A stretch of 64,000 nt of DNA, taken from the NCBI RefSeq assembly GCF_030705605.1, contig NZ_JAPCKK010000016.1:62001-126000 (forward strand), given 5' to 3'. The stretch is from Paenibacillus zeirhizosphaerae. GTDB taxonomy: Bacteria; Bacillota; Bacilli; Paenibacillales; Paenibacillaceae. The position numbers were made by a program, and so were the translations under genes. Below the pieces are notes generated by a model. That model was not told the origin of the DNA and did not search any database. It saw only the letters and a program-made list of their open reading frames with translations. This document shows positions 35,620-44,737 of this stretch, in pieces (within the stretch, counting starts at the first letter, position 1; each line of letters starts with the position of its first letter).

Positions 35620-37632
35620 TTAACCTTCCTCGATGATCTTGACCCCCCAGCGGTCAAGCCCGATGGTCTGGCCGGTATGGACCGGAGTGCCCCCGATCAG
35701 TTCTGTCCCTTGTCCGTGCGGATATGCACATTCCGCCGGATGATCCGAGTAGTTAAAATAATAACGAATGGTTTTACCTGCCTCGTTAACACCTGTCTTC
35801 GTAATCAGCGGGAACGCCTGTTTCTGGTCCGCCCCCCACAGCCCGGCTTGTATAACTGCATGTGCCAACACTTTATGCATCACCTGCGAGCTCACCATGC
35901 AGCCAATGTAAATAGCCTGGCCTTTGCCATACGTATTTTGCGTAATCGCGGCATATTGGCCCCAGTGCGGATGGTCATAATAAGCGAGCACTTCTGCTGT
36001 GTCCGGGGTGATCAGTTCCATCCAGGTATGGACCTCATTGTCCTCCGGCTCGACATTAAACGGATTGCCCTTCAGGGTCACCCTCTTCGGTTCAACAAAC
36101 ATCTGATAACTAATTCCGCAAGCCTCACTAATAATTCCCGGCTGGCGGACGGTCCTTACTTTTACATGTTCATCGGTAAAGCCGCTTTTGAAGGTATAGA
36201 TGATATGGCCGCCACAGCGCACAAAGTCATTCAAGCGTTCCAGCAGCCGGTCCGAAGCGGTATATAATGCTGGAACGATAAGCAAGTCATATCCGTCAAA
36301 ATTTTCAGCAGACACATCAACAAAATCACATCCGACATTCATGCGATAAAGCTCATCATAGACCAGCCGGACCACGTCATTGTATTTTTTAGTGCTCGTA
36401 AAACTGAATTTGAACCATTCCATCGCCGTTAACGATTCATTGCTGACCAGAATGGCAGTTTTATTATTTTTCTGCAAATTTACCAGCTTATCCGACAGTC
36501 TGGCAAAATCTCTCCCGATCGTTTTCGCTTCATTATATACAGGGTTCGGCTCAAAATCGTGACTCAGCAATCCCTTCCAGTATGTCTCAAATGAATTGTG
36601 TATAGAGTGCCAATGCCAGTACGCCACCATGTTCGCTCCTGATGCCAGATGACTGAAGGCCTGCAGCCTTAGCTGGCCGGGATAGGGAACCCAGTTCAGG
36701 AAAGCCTGGGCTTCGGTTTCCAGCACGAGATAGTTGCTGCCTTTTGTCGAACGTGCCATATCACCGCCAAAAGAAATTTCGATGCCCGTCAAATCATCCT
36801 GCGATGGATGATAGATGTCCACACCGGTAATATCAAACGGTTGCGATGCGGCAAAATGGTCAACATCCGGCTGTACCCCGTAGGAATGACCACGCCATTC
36901 AAAGTCGAAATTTTGTGTAACAAATTGATGCGGTTGTTTATACTCATTAACAATAGCGACCTGCCAGCTCAGGAAATCTGTCACCAGCTTGCGCTGAAAT
37001 TTGGCGAACTCCGCACACAGGCTGCCATTAATCGTGCCGATCACGGAGGGAAAATCCTCCCAGCTATTGATGCGGTTGCTCCAGTAATCCAAGCCGAAGG
37101 TTTTGTTGATTACATCCAGCGATTTGAACTTCTCTCTCATATATTTCACAAATTGCAGTTGCACATTGGGCCCTGCGGTATGATAATGCTTCGTTTCATT
37201 GTCGGTCTGATACCCGATGACAGCCGGATGCTTGCAGACTCTGCCAATCAGCTTGCGAATGATCCGTTCAGCGTAAAAAAGGTAGGCAGGATGCGTGATA
37301 TCCATGTTTTGCCTTGCTCCGTATTTTCCGGGTCCATTCTCTGTTGTCGCCAAGATGTCAGGATGCTGCTTCACCATCCAAGTGGGCACCGCGTAGGTCG
37401 GTGTTCCTACAATAACGTGAATGCCCGCTGCCTGCATGGCGTCCAGCACCCGGTCAACTGAGGTGAAATCAAATACTCCGTCCTGCGGTTCATGCGTGCT
37501 CCAGGTTGATTCGGCAATCCGGACCACATTGATGCCCGCCTCTTTCATCATCCGGATATCCTGCTCCAGCCTGTTATAAGGCATATACTCGTCATAATAG
37601 GCGACACCGTACAACAATTTCTTCATCATCAT
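35620..37632 (-). CDS. Beta-galactosidase, glycoside hydrolase family 42 (without the zinc-Cys cluster)
   Basis: About 670 residues from ATG 37630-37632 (GGAGG 6 bp upstream). The TIM barrel starts YGVAYYDEYMPYNRLEQDI. The acid/base Glu is in YQTDNETKHY and the nucleophile Glu in YLVLETEAQAFLNW; a trimerisation domain and C-terminal beta domain follow. Unlike the GH42 enzyme at 40684 it lacks the CxCxxC metal site after the acid/base residue, so the two may prefer different linkages or oligomer lengths. No signal peptide. It lies behind galK and may have its own promoter with a cre site. Confidence 0.9.
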   Translation of the reverse strand: MMMKKLLYGVAYYDEYMPYNRLEQDIRMMKEAGINVVRIAESTWSTHEPQDGVFDFTSVDRVLDAMQAAGIHVIVGTPTYAVPTWMVKQHPDILATTENGPGKYGARQNMDITHPAYLFYAERIIRKLIGRVCKHPAVIGYQTDNETKHYHTAGPNVQLQFVKYMREKFKSLDVINKTFGLDYWSNRINSWEDFPSVIGTINGSLCAEFAKFQRKLVTDFLSWQVAIVNEYKQPHQFVTQNFDFEWRGHSYGVQPDVDHFAASQPFDITGVDIYHPSQDDLTGIEISFGGDMARSTKGSNYLVLETEAQAFLNWVPYPGQLRLQAFSHLASGANMVAYWHWHSIHNSFETYWKGLLSHDFEPNPVYNEAKTIGRDFARLSDKLVNLQKNNKTAILVSNESLTAMEWFKFSFTSTKKYNDVVRLVYDELYRMNVGCDFVDVSAENFDGYDLLIVPALYTASDRLLERLNDFVRCGGHIIYTFKSGFTDEHVKVRTVRQPGIISEACGISYQMFVEPKRVTLKGNPFNVEPEDNEVHTWMELITPDTAEVLAYYDHPHWGQYAAITQNTYGKGQAIYIGCMVSSQVMHKVLAHAVIQAGLWGADQKQAFPLITKTGVNEAGKTIRYYFNYSDHPAECAYPHGQGTELIGGTPVHTGQTIGLDRWGVKIIEEG

Positions 37633-37671
37633 GAGCATCCTCCAAATGTAGAAATAGGACCACTGCATTTA

Positions 37672-37740
37672 AGACAGCGCTTTCTTTTCGCAGTCTGCAA
37701 AACTTGCTTCGTCCGCATGTGCTGCGTTAGAGTCATTATA
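37672..37740 (-). promoter_or_regulatory. Candidate promoter and cre site for the second GH42 gene
   Basis: A TATAAT -10 (37740-37735, minus strand) without a good -35 is followed about 50 bp later by AGAAAGCGCTGTCT (37685-37672), 12 of 14 matches to the cre consensus. A cre at this place would act as a transcriptional roadblock. The -10 call is weak. Confidence 0.45.
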
Positions 37741-37774
37741 ACAATCGAAAATGTAAAAAGGATATACAAATAGG

Positions 37775-37804
37775 CAAGGAGCCCCTATTCATCGAAGCTC
37801 CTTG
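37775..37804 (-). terminator. Hairpin after galK
   Basis: CAAGGAGC and GCTCCTTG form an 8-bp stem 60 bp past the galK stop. No clear T-run; it may be a weak terminator or an mRNA 3' end. Confidence 0.4.
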
Positions 37805-37862
37805 TTCATAAAGTGTCTTTCTTGTTTTTTTGTTTACATAATTTTTTATATGTTGTTAAACA

Positions 37863-39158
37863 TCATCCATTAACCATATCATTAAGACAAACGGCACCCT
37901 GCTCCCGAATCTGAATGTTGAACACTGGTGTTGCAAGTGCACGCTTTATATAAGCTGTATAATCCTCCGCATGCTCCTCCGGCAGAATCGCAAGAATGAC
38001 TCCCGCAAAGCCTCCTCCATGAACCCGGCAGGCGCCGGTGCCAATACGTCTCAGATAAATTTCCGTCAAAGCAAGCGCAATAGCGATGCCCTGTTCCTTC
38101 ACTTCCGACTCACGGTATACGTTTTGCAGCCATTTCCAGGAGGAATTCCCCGAAGCAGTAACCAGCTGGAGAAAGTCTTCCAACCGGCCCGTCTGCAAGG
38201 CGGCAACTTCCTGTTCTACCCGTTCGTTCTCCTCCAGAAAATGGAGCGCCCGCAGTACAGCACGGTCTCCAACCTGCTGGCGCAGTGTTCCCAGATTGCT
38301 GTAAATTTGTTCTACGGTTAAATCACGGACCACTTCACCGTCAAGCGCCCTGGCGACCGCCTTCATCTCACCCGGAACCGCAGCGTAATCCTCCGTCAGA
38401 TCGGCATGGTTGCCTCCTGTACTGACAATCACGAGCGAGTATCCTTTATTGCGGAACTGTGTTTTCACAGGCTCGATAACCGGTTGCTCCGGATTTTCAA
38501 AATCAATGGTGATCAGTCCGCCATAGGCGCAGGCCATTTGGCCCAGCAGCCCTGAAGGTTTATTCCAGAACTGATTTTCGGCATACTGCCCGATCTTTGC
38601 CATCATGACCGTATCAAGTGAACCTTCATTATAAAATGTGTTCATGATGGTACAGATCAGCATTTCAAACGAAGCGGATGAGCTCAAGCCGGATGCGGAA
38701 AGCACGTTGCTGCTGACATAGGCGTTAAAGCCGCCAATCTTAAATCCTTTATCGACAAAACCTGCCGCAATGCCGCGAATAAGCGCCAGTGTTCCGCTTT
38801 CTTCCGGCTTTGGCTCCAGATCAGAAAGATCGATCCGGTACTGGTCGGGATAACCCTCAGACACAATTGAAATCACGGAATCTTCTGTTGGGAAAGCGGC
38901 AGCGATCGTGTCTAGATCAATGCTTGCTGCCAGCACCTTGCCGTGGTTGTGATCGGTATGATTGCCGCCGATTTCCGTTCTGCCCGGCGAGCTAAACAAG
39001 CTTAGCGCGTCCCCTTCCCCGTAGTGCTCCCGGTAACCCGCAAGCAGTTGCTGGTATCGGTCTGTCTGCACAGCCAGTTGATGAGGCCCGTACAGCTCGA
39101 CCAGCAGCTTCTGCCAGGATGGTGTTTGAATTTTATTCATATGACGAATGGTTTCCAT
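37863..39158 (-). CDS. galK: Galactokinase
   Basis: 431 residues with GGAGG before ATG. GHMP-kinase motifs are present: PGRTEIGGNHTDHNHGKVLAA (substrate signature), NVLSASGLSSSASFEMLI (phosphate loop) and GACRVHGGGFAGVILAIL near the C-terminus. It makes galactose-1-phosphate from galactose freed by the GH42 enzymes on either side. galT and galE, needed for the Leloir pathway, are not in the window and must lie elsewhere. The start lies 25 bp after the galactanase stop, so the two are co-transcribed. Confidence 0.95.
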   Translation of the reverse strand: METIRHMNKIQTPSWQKLLVELYGPHQLAVQTDRYQQLLAGYREHYGEGDALSLFSSPGRTEIGGNHTDHNHGKVLAASIDLDTIAAAFPTEDSVISIVSEGYPDQYRIDLSDLEPKPEESGTLALIRGIAAGFVDKGFKIGGFNAYVSSNVLSASGLSSSASFEMLICTIMNTFYNEGSLDTVMMAKIGQYAENQFWNKPSGLLGQMACAYGGLITIDFENPEQPVIEPVKTQFRNKGYSLVIVSTGGNHADLTEDYAAVPGEMKAVARALDGEVVRDLTVEQIYSNLGTLRQQVGDRAVLRALHFLEENERVEQEVAALQTGRLEDFLQLVTASGNSSWKWLQNVYRESEVKEQGIAIALALTEIYLRRIGTGACRVHGGGFAGVILAILPEEHAEDYTAYIKRALATPVFNIQIREQGAVCLNDMVNG

Positions 39159-39182
39159 TGGTTTCCTCCATATTGTTATTCA

Positions 39183-40232
39183 TTAATTCAGGAATCCTTC
39201 CAGGGCGATGGTCGGCTTGCCGTCCGCCTGCCAGGCTCCTTTGTTATATCCTTCATTATAACCTGGTGTCGCTTCTGGTTCCCAGTAAAAGACACCCAGT
39301 CCCTTACCTCCAGGGATGCTGCGTATTTTCGTTTTGATGTCGGAAATGAAGCTTTTGGCTGCGGCAGGCTCGTTGTAGTCCATGCCAATTTCGGTGATCA
39401 TTACTGGCTTGCCATAGGTGGCGATCATATTATTAGCATTGCTGATTGTTTGTGTTACTTTTGTGGACCAGTCCGAAGCGGACGGATAAAGCGACATGCC
39501 AATGATATCAAAGTTAGCGCCGTTACTGATCAAACCACCGATATTCCACTGAAAAAGGGAGTGATCAAAACCGTTGGCCAAGTGTACGATCGTCTGTGTG
39601 CTGCTGCTCACGGACTTCACCGCGTTATGTCCCGTGTTCACCAGCCAGGCATAGTTTTTCATATTCACCGAAGCCTTGCCGTCTTCCCACAACATGCCGT
39701 TATTCGTTTCATTGCCGATCTGTACCCAATCCGGCGTTACCCCATGCTGCTTCATCGTGTTCATCACATATACCGTGTGCGCCCAAACCGCGTCCATAAG
39801 CTGCTGGAAGGTGTAGCTTCTCCACGCATACGGTTTGGTCTGCTGTCCCGGATCGGCCCAGGAGTCGCTGTAGTGAAGCGTCAGCATGACACTCATGCCG
39901 AGCTTTTTGGCACGGGATGCGAGCTCGGCTGCCTTTTCCGCGTTCATGTATCCGTTTGCATAATCGCTCATATTAGGATTTACCCAAACTCTGATGCGTA
40001 CTGAGTTCATTTGGTAGTCATCACGTAAAATTTGCAGAACATCCTTTTGAACACCACGCTTGTCCTTCCAAGTATACCCCTGCGCTTCCATACCTGCAAC
40101 CCAGCTGATATCTGCACCCTTGGCAAAAGCAGGCGCGGCGTCCGCTCTCTTATTACCAAGTGAGCCTGGTGCAAACAGCAGCACTGCAGCACAAAGAACC
40201 AGCAGCAGCGCAAACCTTGGCCTTCTTTTCAT
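39183..40232 (-). CDS. Secreted arabinogalactan endo-beta-1,4-galactanase, glycoside hydrolase family 53
   Basis: About 349 residues from ATG 40230-40232 behind GGGAGG. A signal peptide (MKRRPRF, hydrophobic core, cleavage near ADA-AP at 32) exports it. GH53 marks: FAKGADISWVAGME at the mature N-terminus, acid/base Glu175 in WVQIGNETNNGMLW and nucleophile Glu281 in VMITEIGMDYN; EPEATPGYNEGYNKGAWQ carries the calcium-loop-type tail. It cuts type-I (arabino)galactan backbone into oligosaccharides for the ABC importer. Equivalent to GanB of B. subtilis in role. Confidence 0.95.
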   Translation of the reverse strand: MKRRPRFALLLVLCAAVLLFAPGSLGNKRADAAPAFAKGADISWVAGMEAQGYTWKDKRGVQKDVLQILRDDYQMNSVRIRVWVNPNMSDYANGYMNAEKAAELASRAKKLGMSVMLTLHYSDSWADPGQQTKPYAWRSYTFQQLMDAVWAHTVYVMNTMKQHGVTPDWVQIGNETNNGMLWEDGKASVNMKNYAWLVNTGHNAVKSVSSSTQTIVHLANGFDHSLFQWNIGGLISNGANFDIIGMSLYPSASDWSTKVTQTISNANNMIATYGKPVMITEIGMDYNEPAAAKSFISDIKTKIRSIPGGKGLGVFYWEPEATPGYNEGYNKGAWQADGKPTIALEGFLN

Positions 40233-40362
40233 AATACAATCCTCCCTCTCATGTAAGGTAAATGGTTTATGCAGGTAATTGTATCCATTTTCCCCGTGAG
40301 AGTAACGGATATAATCGCAAGCTTTTGGATGCTTTTGCAATCAAAGGGGGTCCATTGACCAG

Positions 40363-40514
40363 CGGGGCGCTTTTAGATGTTCTAAGACGCTCCGAGAACG
40401 AAGCATTCCTGCAATCGCTGTTGCCCCTTCGGGGCAAAGGCGAACGCTCCGCTTTTCCGGAATTGCTTCGTTCTCTCCGCTGCTGCGGTGCTTAGTTCAA
40501 CTAAAAGCACCCCG
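40363..40514. repeat. Long-hairpin intergenic repeat, copy 1 (core 40389-40483)
   Basis: A 152-nt imperfect palindrome between the GH42 and GH53 genes. Outer arms CGGGGCGCTTTTAG and CTAAAAGCACCCCG pair; inner arms GAGAACGAAGCATTCC and GGAATTGCTTCGTTCTC pair; the tip has a GCCCCTTCGGGGC stem-loop. The 95-nt core recurs at 44738-44831 with compensated and uncompensated differences. It contains no open frame of note. It resembles a REP/MITE-like mobile palindrome family or an mRNA-processing element. Confidence 0.85.
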
Positions 40515-40555
40515 GCAAGCAATCAAAGGGACATTCCTTTGATTGCTTGCCGGGG
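40510..40555. terminator. 20-bp perfect hairpin
   Basis: A perfect 20-bp stem (CCCCGGCAAGCAATCAAAGG and its complement) around GACATT. Its inner sequence GCAATCAAAGG also occurs at 40337-40347 in the same orientation, so the right arm could pair there instead. It may be a second terminator or part of the repeat element. Confidence 0.55.
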
Positions 40556-40558
40556 GAA

Positions 40559-40600
40559 AAAGACCAAGAACAGGGATGGGTTACCCTGTTCTTGGTCTTT
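40559..40600 (-). terminator. Strong terminator after the GH42 gene
   Basis: A perfect 17-bp stem (AAAGACCAAGAACAGGG and its complement) around an 8-nt loop, followed on the minus strand by TTTTT. It lies 84 bp past the beta-galactosidase stop and should limit read-through into the galactanase gene. Confidence 0.8.
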
Positions 40601-40683
40601 GCTACTTGTAAAAGCAAGGAAGGCGATTCCTCTGTAAAAGAACTGAGTTTTGGGAACCACCTTTCCTGCCCTGCTGCTTTAAA

Positions 40684-42759
40684 CTAGTTGAGAGCTGATG
40701 GGCGCTTGAAAACTTTGACGCCGTAAGGCTCTAAATCAACAGTTTCTTGCACCGCTTCCCCGTCAAGAAGATTCGTGTATGTGGAATCTTTGAGGTGAAC
40801 TGTTTTAGGTTTATTTTCAAAGTTCATCAGGAATACGAAGTCCTGCTCTCCGTCGGTTCGTACAGCGGCATTGACGCCGGATGGCAGGTCGGCATGCATA
40901 GCCTTGCGAATGTCTGCCTGCTCGATCAGCTTTCCGTAGAAGTCCTTGTGGAAATCAGCCGTACTGCGGGCAGCGATATAATACGCCTTGCCTTTGCCGA
41001 GCCGGTTCACAGTCACTGCAGGACGTCCCGCATAAAAGTCCGAACTGTAGGCTGCCAGCACTTCCGCACCTTCCGTATGGATCAGGTCGCAGAGCTCGAA
41101 TACATCGTATTCGCCAGCAAGTCCCAGTTCATTGTCCTGTACTGGAATTATTCCGTTGCGGTCATGATCATGCAAGCCGTCGATTTCCTCGGACCAGATG
41201 CCGAGTGTTGTGCGCAGCGGCCCCGGAAAACCTCCTAGGAAGCAAAGGTCGTTCTCGTCCACGATCCCGGACCAGTAGGTCGCTACAAAGGTGCCGCCCT
41301 TTTCGACAAACTGCTGTATCCGTTCGCCAACCCCGGGACGCACCATGTACAGCATCGGAGCAATTAGCAGCTTGTATTGGGAGAAGTCGGCGTCCATGTT
41401 AATGACATCCACTGGCACACCCTGTTCCCAGAACGGCAGATAATGAGCCTCCACAGTTTCTTCATATTTAATACCGACGTTGCGGGGGCCCTGCGAATCT
41501 TTGATAGCCCAGCGGTTTTCCCAATCGAAAATTACAGCCGTTTCCGCAGGCACCGTCGTACCGACGACCTCTTGCAATTTTTCCAACGCGTCTCCGACAT
41601 CCTGTACATCGCGGAATACGCGGGTATGCTCATGTCCGGCATGATCCACAACCGCCCCGTGCAGCTTCTCGCTGGAGCCTCTGCTTTTGCGCCATTGGAA
41701 GTATTGCACCGTATCAGACCCATGCGCGACTGCCTGCAAAGAAGACAGTGCATGCATACCCGGACGCTTGAGCTTGCTGACATCCTGCCAATTTGTCAGG
41801 CTTGGCGTGCTCTCCATCAGCATCCACGGCTGACCGCCTTTAATGGAGCGCACGATATCATGCATCATCGCCACATGAGCAGCCTGACGGCTGTCGCTCT
41901 CTCCACGGTCATGCCAGGTCGGATAGCTGTCCCAGGACAGGACATCCAGCACATCCGCGAGCTTCCAGTAGTCCAAGCCTTCGAAAAATTCCATCAAATT
42001 CGTCGTTGCAGGCAGCTCCGGGTTGGCCTCTTTTAAAGGTCTGATCTCATGTCTGATAAAATCCGCCGTCTGGTGAGTCACAAACCGCTTCCAGTCCAGG
42101 TTCATCGCATGCACCTGTGTCTCGCCGTGTGGTGCCGGGGACTCCACCTGACTCCAATCCGTAATCGTATGACTCCAGAACGTTGTCCACCAGGAATGGT
42201 TCAGACTTTCCAATGTGCCGTATTTGGTTTTTGTCCATTGACGGAAAGCGTCCTGACAGTGGTCACAGTGGCAGTCGCCTCCAAACTCATTGGAGATATG
42301 CCAGCCGATAACGGCAGGATGAAACGCATAACGCTCGGCCAGCTTGCTGTTCATGATGTTAACCTTTTCCCGGTAAACAGGGGATGTATAACAGTGATTG
42401 TGCCGGAACCCATGCAGATTGCGTACCCGGTTGGCCCCAACGCGCAGCGCCTCCGGATACTTGTGGGACATCCAGGCTGGCCGGGCACCGCTCGGTGTTG
42501 CCAGCAACGCGTATATGCCGTTCTTGGCGAAGCGGTCGAGCACGCTGTCCAGCCATTCAAACGTAAACACACCTTCCTCAGGCTCAAGCGATACCCATGA
42601 AAAAATACCGACAGACATCACATTACACTTGGCCAGCTTCATCAAACGGATGTCTTCTTCCAGCACCTCAGGGTAGCGCTGCCATTGTTCGGGATTGTAG
42701 TCAGCCCCATGCAGCATGACAGGCACGCGGGGACTTATGGGCGGATATTTAAATGTCAT
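40684..42759 (-). CDS. Beta-galactosidase, glycoside hydrolase family 42 (GanA-like)
   Basis: 691 residues, GGAG ribosome binding site. MLHGADYNPEQW opens the barrel; acid/base Glu158 is in GWHISNEFGGDCHC, directly followed by the zinc-binding CHCDHC cluster, and nucleophile Glu316 is in WMLMESTPSLTNW. The trimerisation domain contains ARSTADF-like and GGTFVATYWSGIVDEN blocks. Cytoplasmic, it degrades imported beta-1,4-galacto-oligosaccharides to galactose, as GanA does in B. subtilis. It is preceded by its two permease genes and followed by terminators and the repeat element. Confidence 0.94.
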   Translation of the reverse strand: MTFKYPPISPRVPVMLHGADYNPEQWQRYPEVLEEDIRLMKLAKCNVMSVGIFSWVSLEPEEGVFTFEWLDSVLDRFAKNGIYALLATPSGARPAWMSHKYPEALRVGANRVRNLHGFRHNHCYTSPVYREKVNIMNSKLAERYAFHPAVIGWHISNEFGGDCHCDHCQDAFRQWTKTKYGTLESLNHSWWTTFWSHTITDWSQVESPAPHGETQVHAMNLDWKRFVTHQTADFIRHEIRPLKEANPELPATTNLMEFFEGLDYWKLADVLDVLSWDSYPTWHDRGESDSRQAAHVAMMHDIVRSIKGGQPWMLMESTPSLTNWQDVSKLKRPGMHALSSLQAVAHGSDTVQYFQWRKSRGSSEKLHGAVVDHAGHEHTRVFRDVQDVGDALEKLQEVVGTTVPAETAVIFDWENRWAIKDSQGPRNVGIKYEETVEAHYLPFWEQGVPVDVINMDADFSQYKLLIAPMLYMVRPGVGERIQQFVEKGGTFVATYWSGIVDENDLCFLGGFPGPLRTTLGIWSEEIDGLHDHDRNGIIPVQDNELGLAGEYDVFELCDLIHTEGAEVLAAYSSDFYAGRPAVTVNRLGKGKAYYIAARSTADFHKDFYGKLIEQADIRKAMHADLPSGVNAAVRTDGEQDFVFLMNFENKPKTVHLKDSTYTNLLDGEAVQETVDLEPYGVKVFKRPSALN

Positions 42760-42811
42760 TTGGAATTCTCCTTTATCGGTAGATGAGATTTTCTTCTAAA
42801 TTCTAGCTGAA

Positions 42812-43690
42812 TTATTCTTTGACAGAACCCAGTGTCATTCCTTTCACAAAATACTTTTGCAGGAAAGGATATACGATCAGAACCGGTGCAGCACCGATAA
42901 AGATCTGCGCGGCATTTACGGTTGTCTGGGACAGCAGTTCCATCTCGGTCGGACTCATGCTCATGGAGCTCATGTCCCGCTGGATGATTACGGTTTGCAG
43001 GAACGTAGCCAGCGGATAATCCTTGGAATTGCTCAAATACAGCAGTCCGTCAAACCAGGAATTCCAGTGATATACCATACTGAATAAGCCGATAGTGGCG
43101 ATGGACGGTAGCGATACCGGCAAATAAATGCTGAAGAGTGTCCGGAAATGCCCGGCTCCGTCTATCAGAGACGCTTCCTCCAGCTCCTTCGGAATACCGC
43201 GAAAAAAGTTTAGCATCAGAATGATCAAGAACGTGTTCACTGCGCTTGGCAGGACAAGCACCCAGAAGCTGTCGATCAGACCGAGTTTTTGAATAACGAT
43301 GTAAAAAGGCACCAGCCCGCCGCTGAACACCATGCTGAATACAAACAGCCAGGAATAGATGCTTCTGCTGCGGAATACGGCCGTTTCCTTGGACAGCGGG
43401 TATGCAGCCAGGAAGGTAACGAGCAGCGTAAGTGCCGTACCGAGCACTGTTCGTTTGACAGACACCCAGATGGAATGCAGAAAGACCGGGTTATCAATCG
43501 TTTTCTTATAGGCTTCCAGCGAAAAATTGACCGGCCACAAGCCGACGAGATTGGCGTCCGCCGCCGCCTTGGCGCTGAAGGATACCGCCAGCACATGAAT
43601 GAGCGGAACGATACACATGATGGCCAGAAAAATCAGAAAGCAAGTATTGAAAATATTGAATATACGGTATGGCAGTGTTTTTTGATACAT
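42812..43690 (-). CDS. CUT1 ABC transporter permease, LplC/YtcP-like
   Basis: 292 residues, six membrane helices. EAA motif KELEEASLIDGAGHFRTLFSIYLPVSLPS, C-terminus FLQKYFVKGMTLGSVKE, diagnostic of the LplC/YtcP branch of CUT1 permeases common in Paenibacillus. It lies 36 bp after the partner permease and 52 bp before the GH42 gene. Imports galactan-derived oligosaccharides by context. The ATPase is not encoded here. Confidence 0.93.
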   Translation of the reverse strand: MYQKTLPYRIFNIFNTCFLIFLAIMCIVPLIHVLAVSFSAKAAADANLVGLWPVNFSLEAYKKTIDNPVFLHSIWVSVKRTVLGTALTLLVTFLAAYPLSKETAVFRSRSIYSWLFVFSMVFSGGLVPFYIVIQKLGLIDSFWVLVLPSAVNTFLIILMLNFFRGIPKELEEASLIDGAGHFRTLFSIYLPVSLPSIATIGLFSMVYHWNSWFDGLLYLSNSKDYPLATFLQTVIIQRDMSSMSMSPTEMELLSQTTVNAAQIFIGAAPVLIVYPFLQKYFVKGMTLGSVKE

Positions 43691-43726
43691 CGCTCTCCCT
43701 CTTTCTCAAGAAAACATCTATCATTT

Positions 43727-44617
43727 TCAGAATATCCGGTAACCGGCCCATTTGTAGGCAAGACGGTACGAAATCAGGATCAGAATCATGCTGATGACCG
43801 ATTTGAACAGCCCGATCGCGGTTCCGAAGCCCATTTCCCCATTCAAAATCGCCGTTCTGTAGACGAAGGTATCGATAATATCACCTTTCTCATACACCAG
43901 CGGGTTGTACAGGTTAAAGATCTGGTCAAAACCTGCGTTCAGCACGTTGCCCAGCGCCAGCGTTCCCACTACAACAACCATCGGCAGCATGGAAGGCATC
44001 GTGATGTGAAGTGTCTGCTTCCAACGGCTTGCTCCGTCCATCTCGGCCGCTTCATACAAGGAAGGATTGATGCCCGCCAATGCCGCCAGGAAGATGATCG
44101 TGTTGTACCCGAACTCCTTCCACACATCTGATACGACGACCGTGAAGCGGAACCAGTTATTATCACCGAGGAAAAATATCGGGTCGATGCCGATCATACC
44201 CAGCACTCGGTTGGCAAACCCGTCGGCCGCCAGCAGGTCAATCAGAATGCCGCCAAGAATAACCCATGACAGAAAATGCGGCAAGTATACCAGCGTCTGA
44301 ATAGAGCGCTGCAGCCCGATCTGCCGGATTTCATTCAGCAATATCGCGAATACGAACGGGACCAGCAGGTTAAACACCATTTTGAGCACGGCAATAATCA
44401 GAGTGTTCCAAATCACCTGCACGCTGTCATCTCGTTCGAACAAATAGCGAAAATTGTCCAATCCGATCCATTCCGATCCACCAAACCCCAGCCACGGTTT
44501 GTAATCCTGAAAGGCCATAATAATACCGCCCATCGGGATATAGCTGAAGATCATTAGAAATATGACCGCAGGCAGCAGCATGACGTGAAACGGCCATGTT
44601 TTACGCAAACTTCTCAT
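43727..44617 (-). CDS. CUT1 ABC transporter permease, LplB/YteP-like
   Basis: 296 residues, GGAGG before ATG. It starts with the LplB-type PFHVMLLPAVIFLMIFSYIPMGGIIMAFQDY and contains the EAA block SLYEAAEMDGASRWKQTLHITMPSML. The C-terminus is YRLAYKWAGYRIF. Pairs with the LplC-like permease. It is separated from the binding-protein gene by 307 bp holding the second hairpin repeat and a terminator-like stem, so it may be expressed at a lower level than the binding protein. Confidence 0.93.
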   Translation of the reverse strand: MRSLRKTWPFHVMLLPAVIFLMIFSYIPMGGIIMAFQDYKPWLGFGGSEWIGLDNFRYLFERDDSVQVIWNTLIIAVLKMVFNLLVPFVFAILLNEIRQIGLQRSIQTLVYLPHFLSWVILGGILIDLLAADGFANRVLGMIGIDPIFFLGDNNWFRFTVVVSDVWKEFGYNTIIFLAALAGINPSLYEAAEMDGASRWKQTLHITMPSMLPMVVVVGTLALGNVLNAGFDQIFNLYNPLVYEKGDIIDTFVYRTAILNGEMGFGTAIGLFKSVISMILILISYRLAYKWAGYRIF

Positions 44618-44737
44618 AAAGGGTCCTCCTGTAACTCAATCTATATGTTCATTTTAGCAACGGTCTGTCCGCCCAAACAGCGGTTAAAACCAATATAAAT
44701 GGCACAAAAGCAACCTCTTTTTCTGGTTATGGGAGGG

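Noticed and set aside
38971..40004. Long plus-strand frame of 326 codons (39024-40004) opposite galK and the galactanase
   Set aside because: Both minus-strand genes are unmistakable enzymes with catalytic motifs; the plus frame has no family motif or ribosome binding site.
40363..40514. Insertion sequence or transposase remnant
   Set aside because: No transposase-like coding capacity and no target-site duplication that I can see; at most a non-autonomous element.
40337..40610. Hairpin cluster as a CRISPR array or tandem repeat
   Set aside because: The units differ in length and sequence, there are no spacers of constant size, and the symmetry is palindromic.
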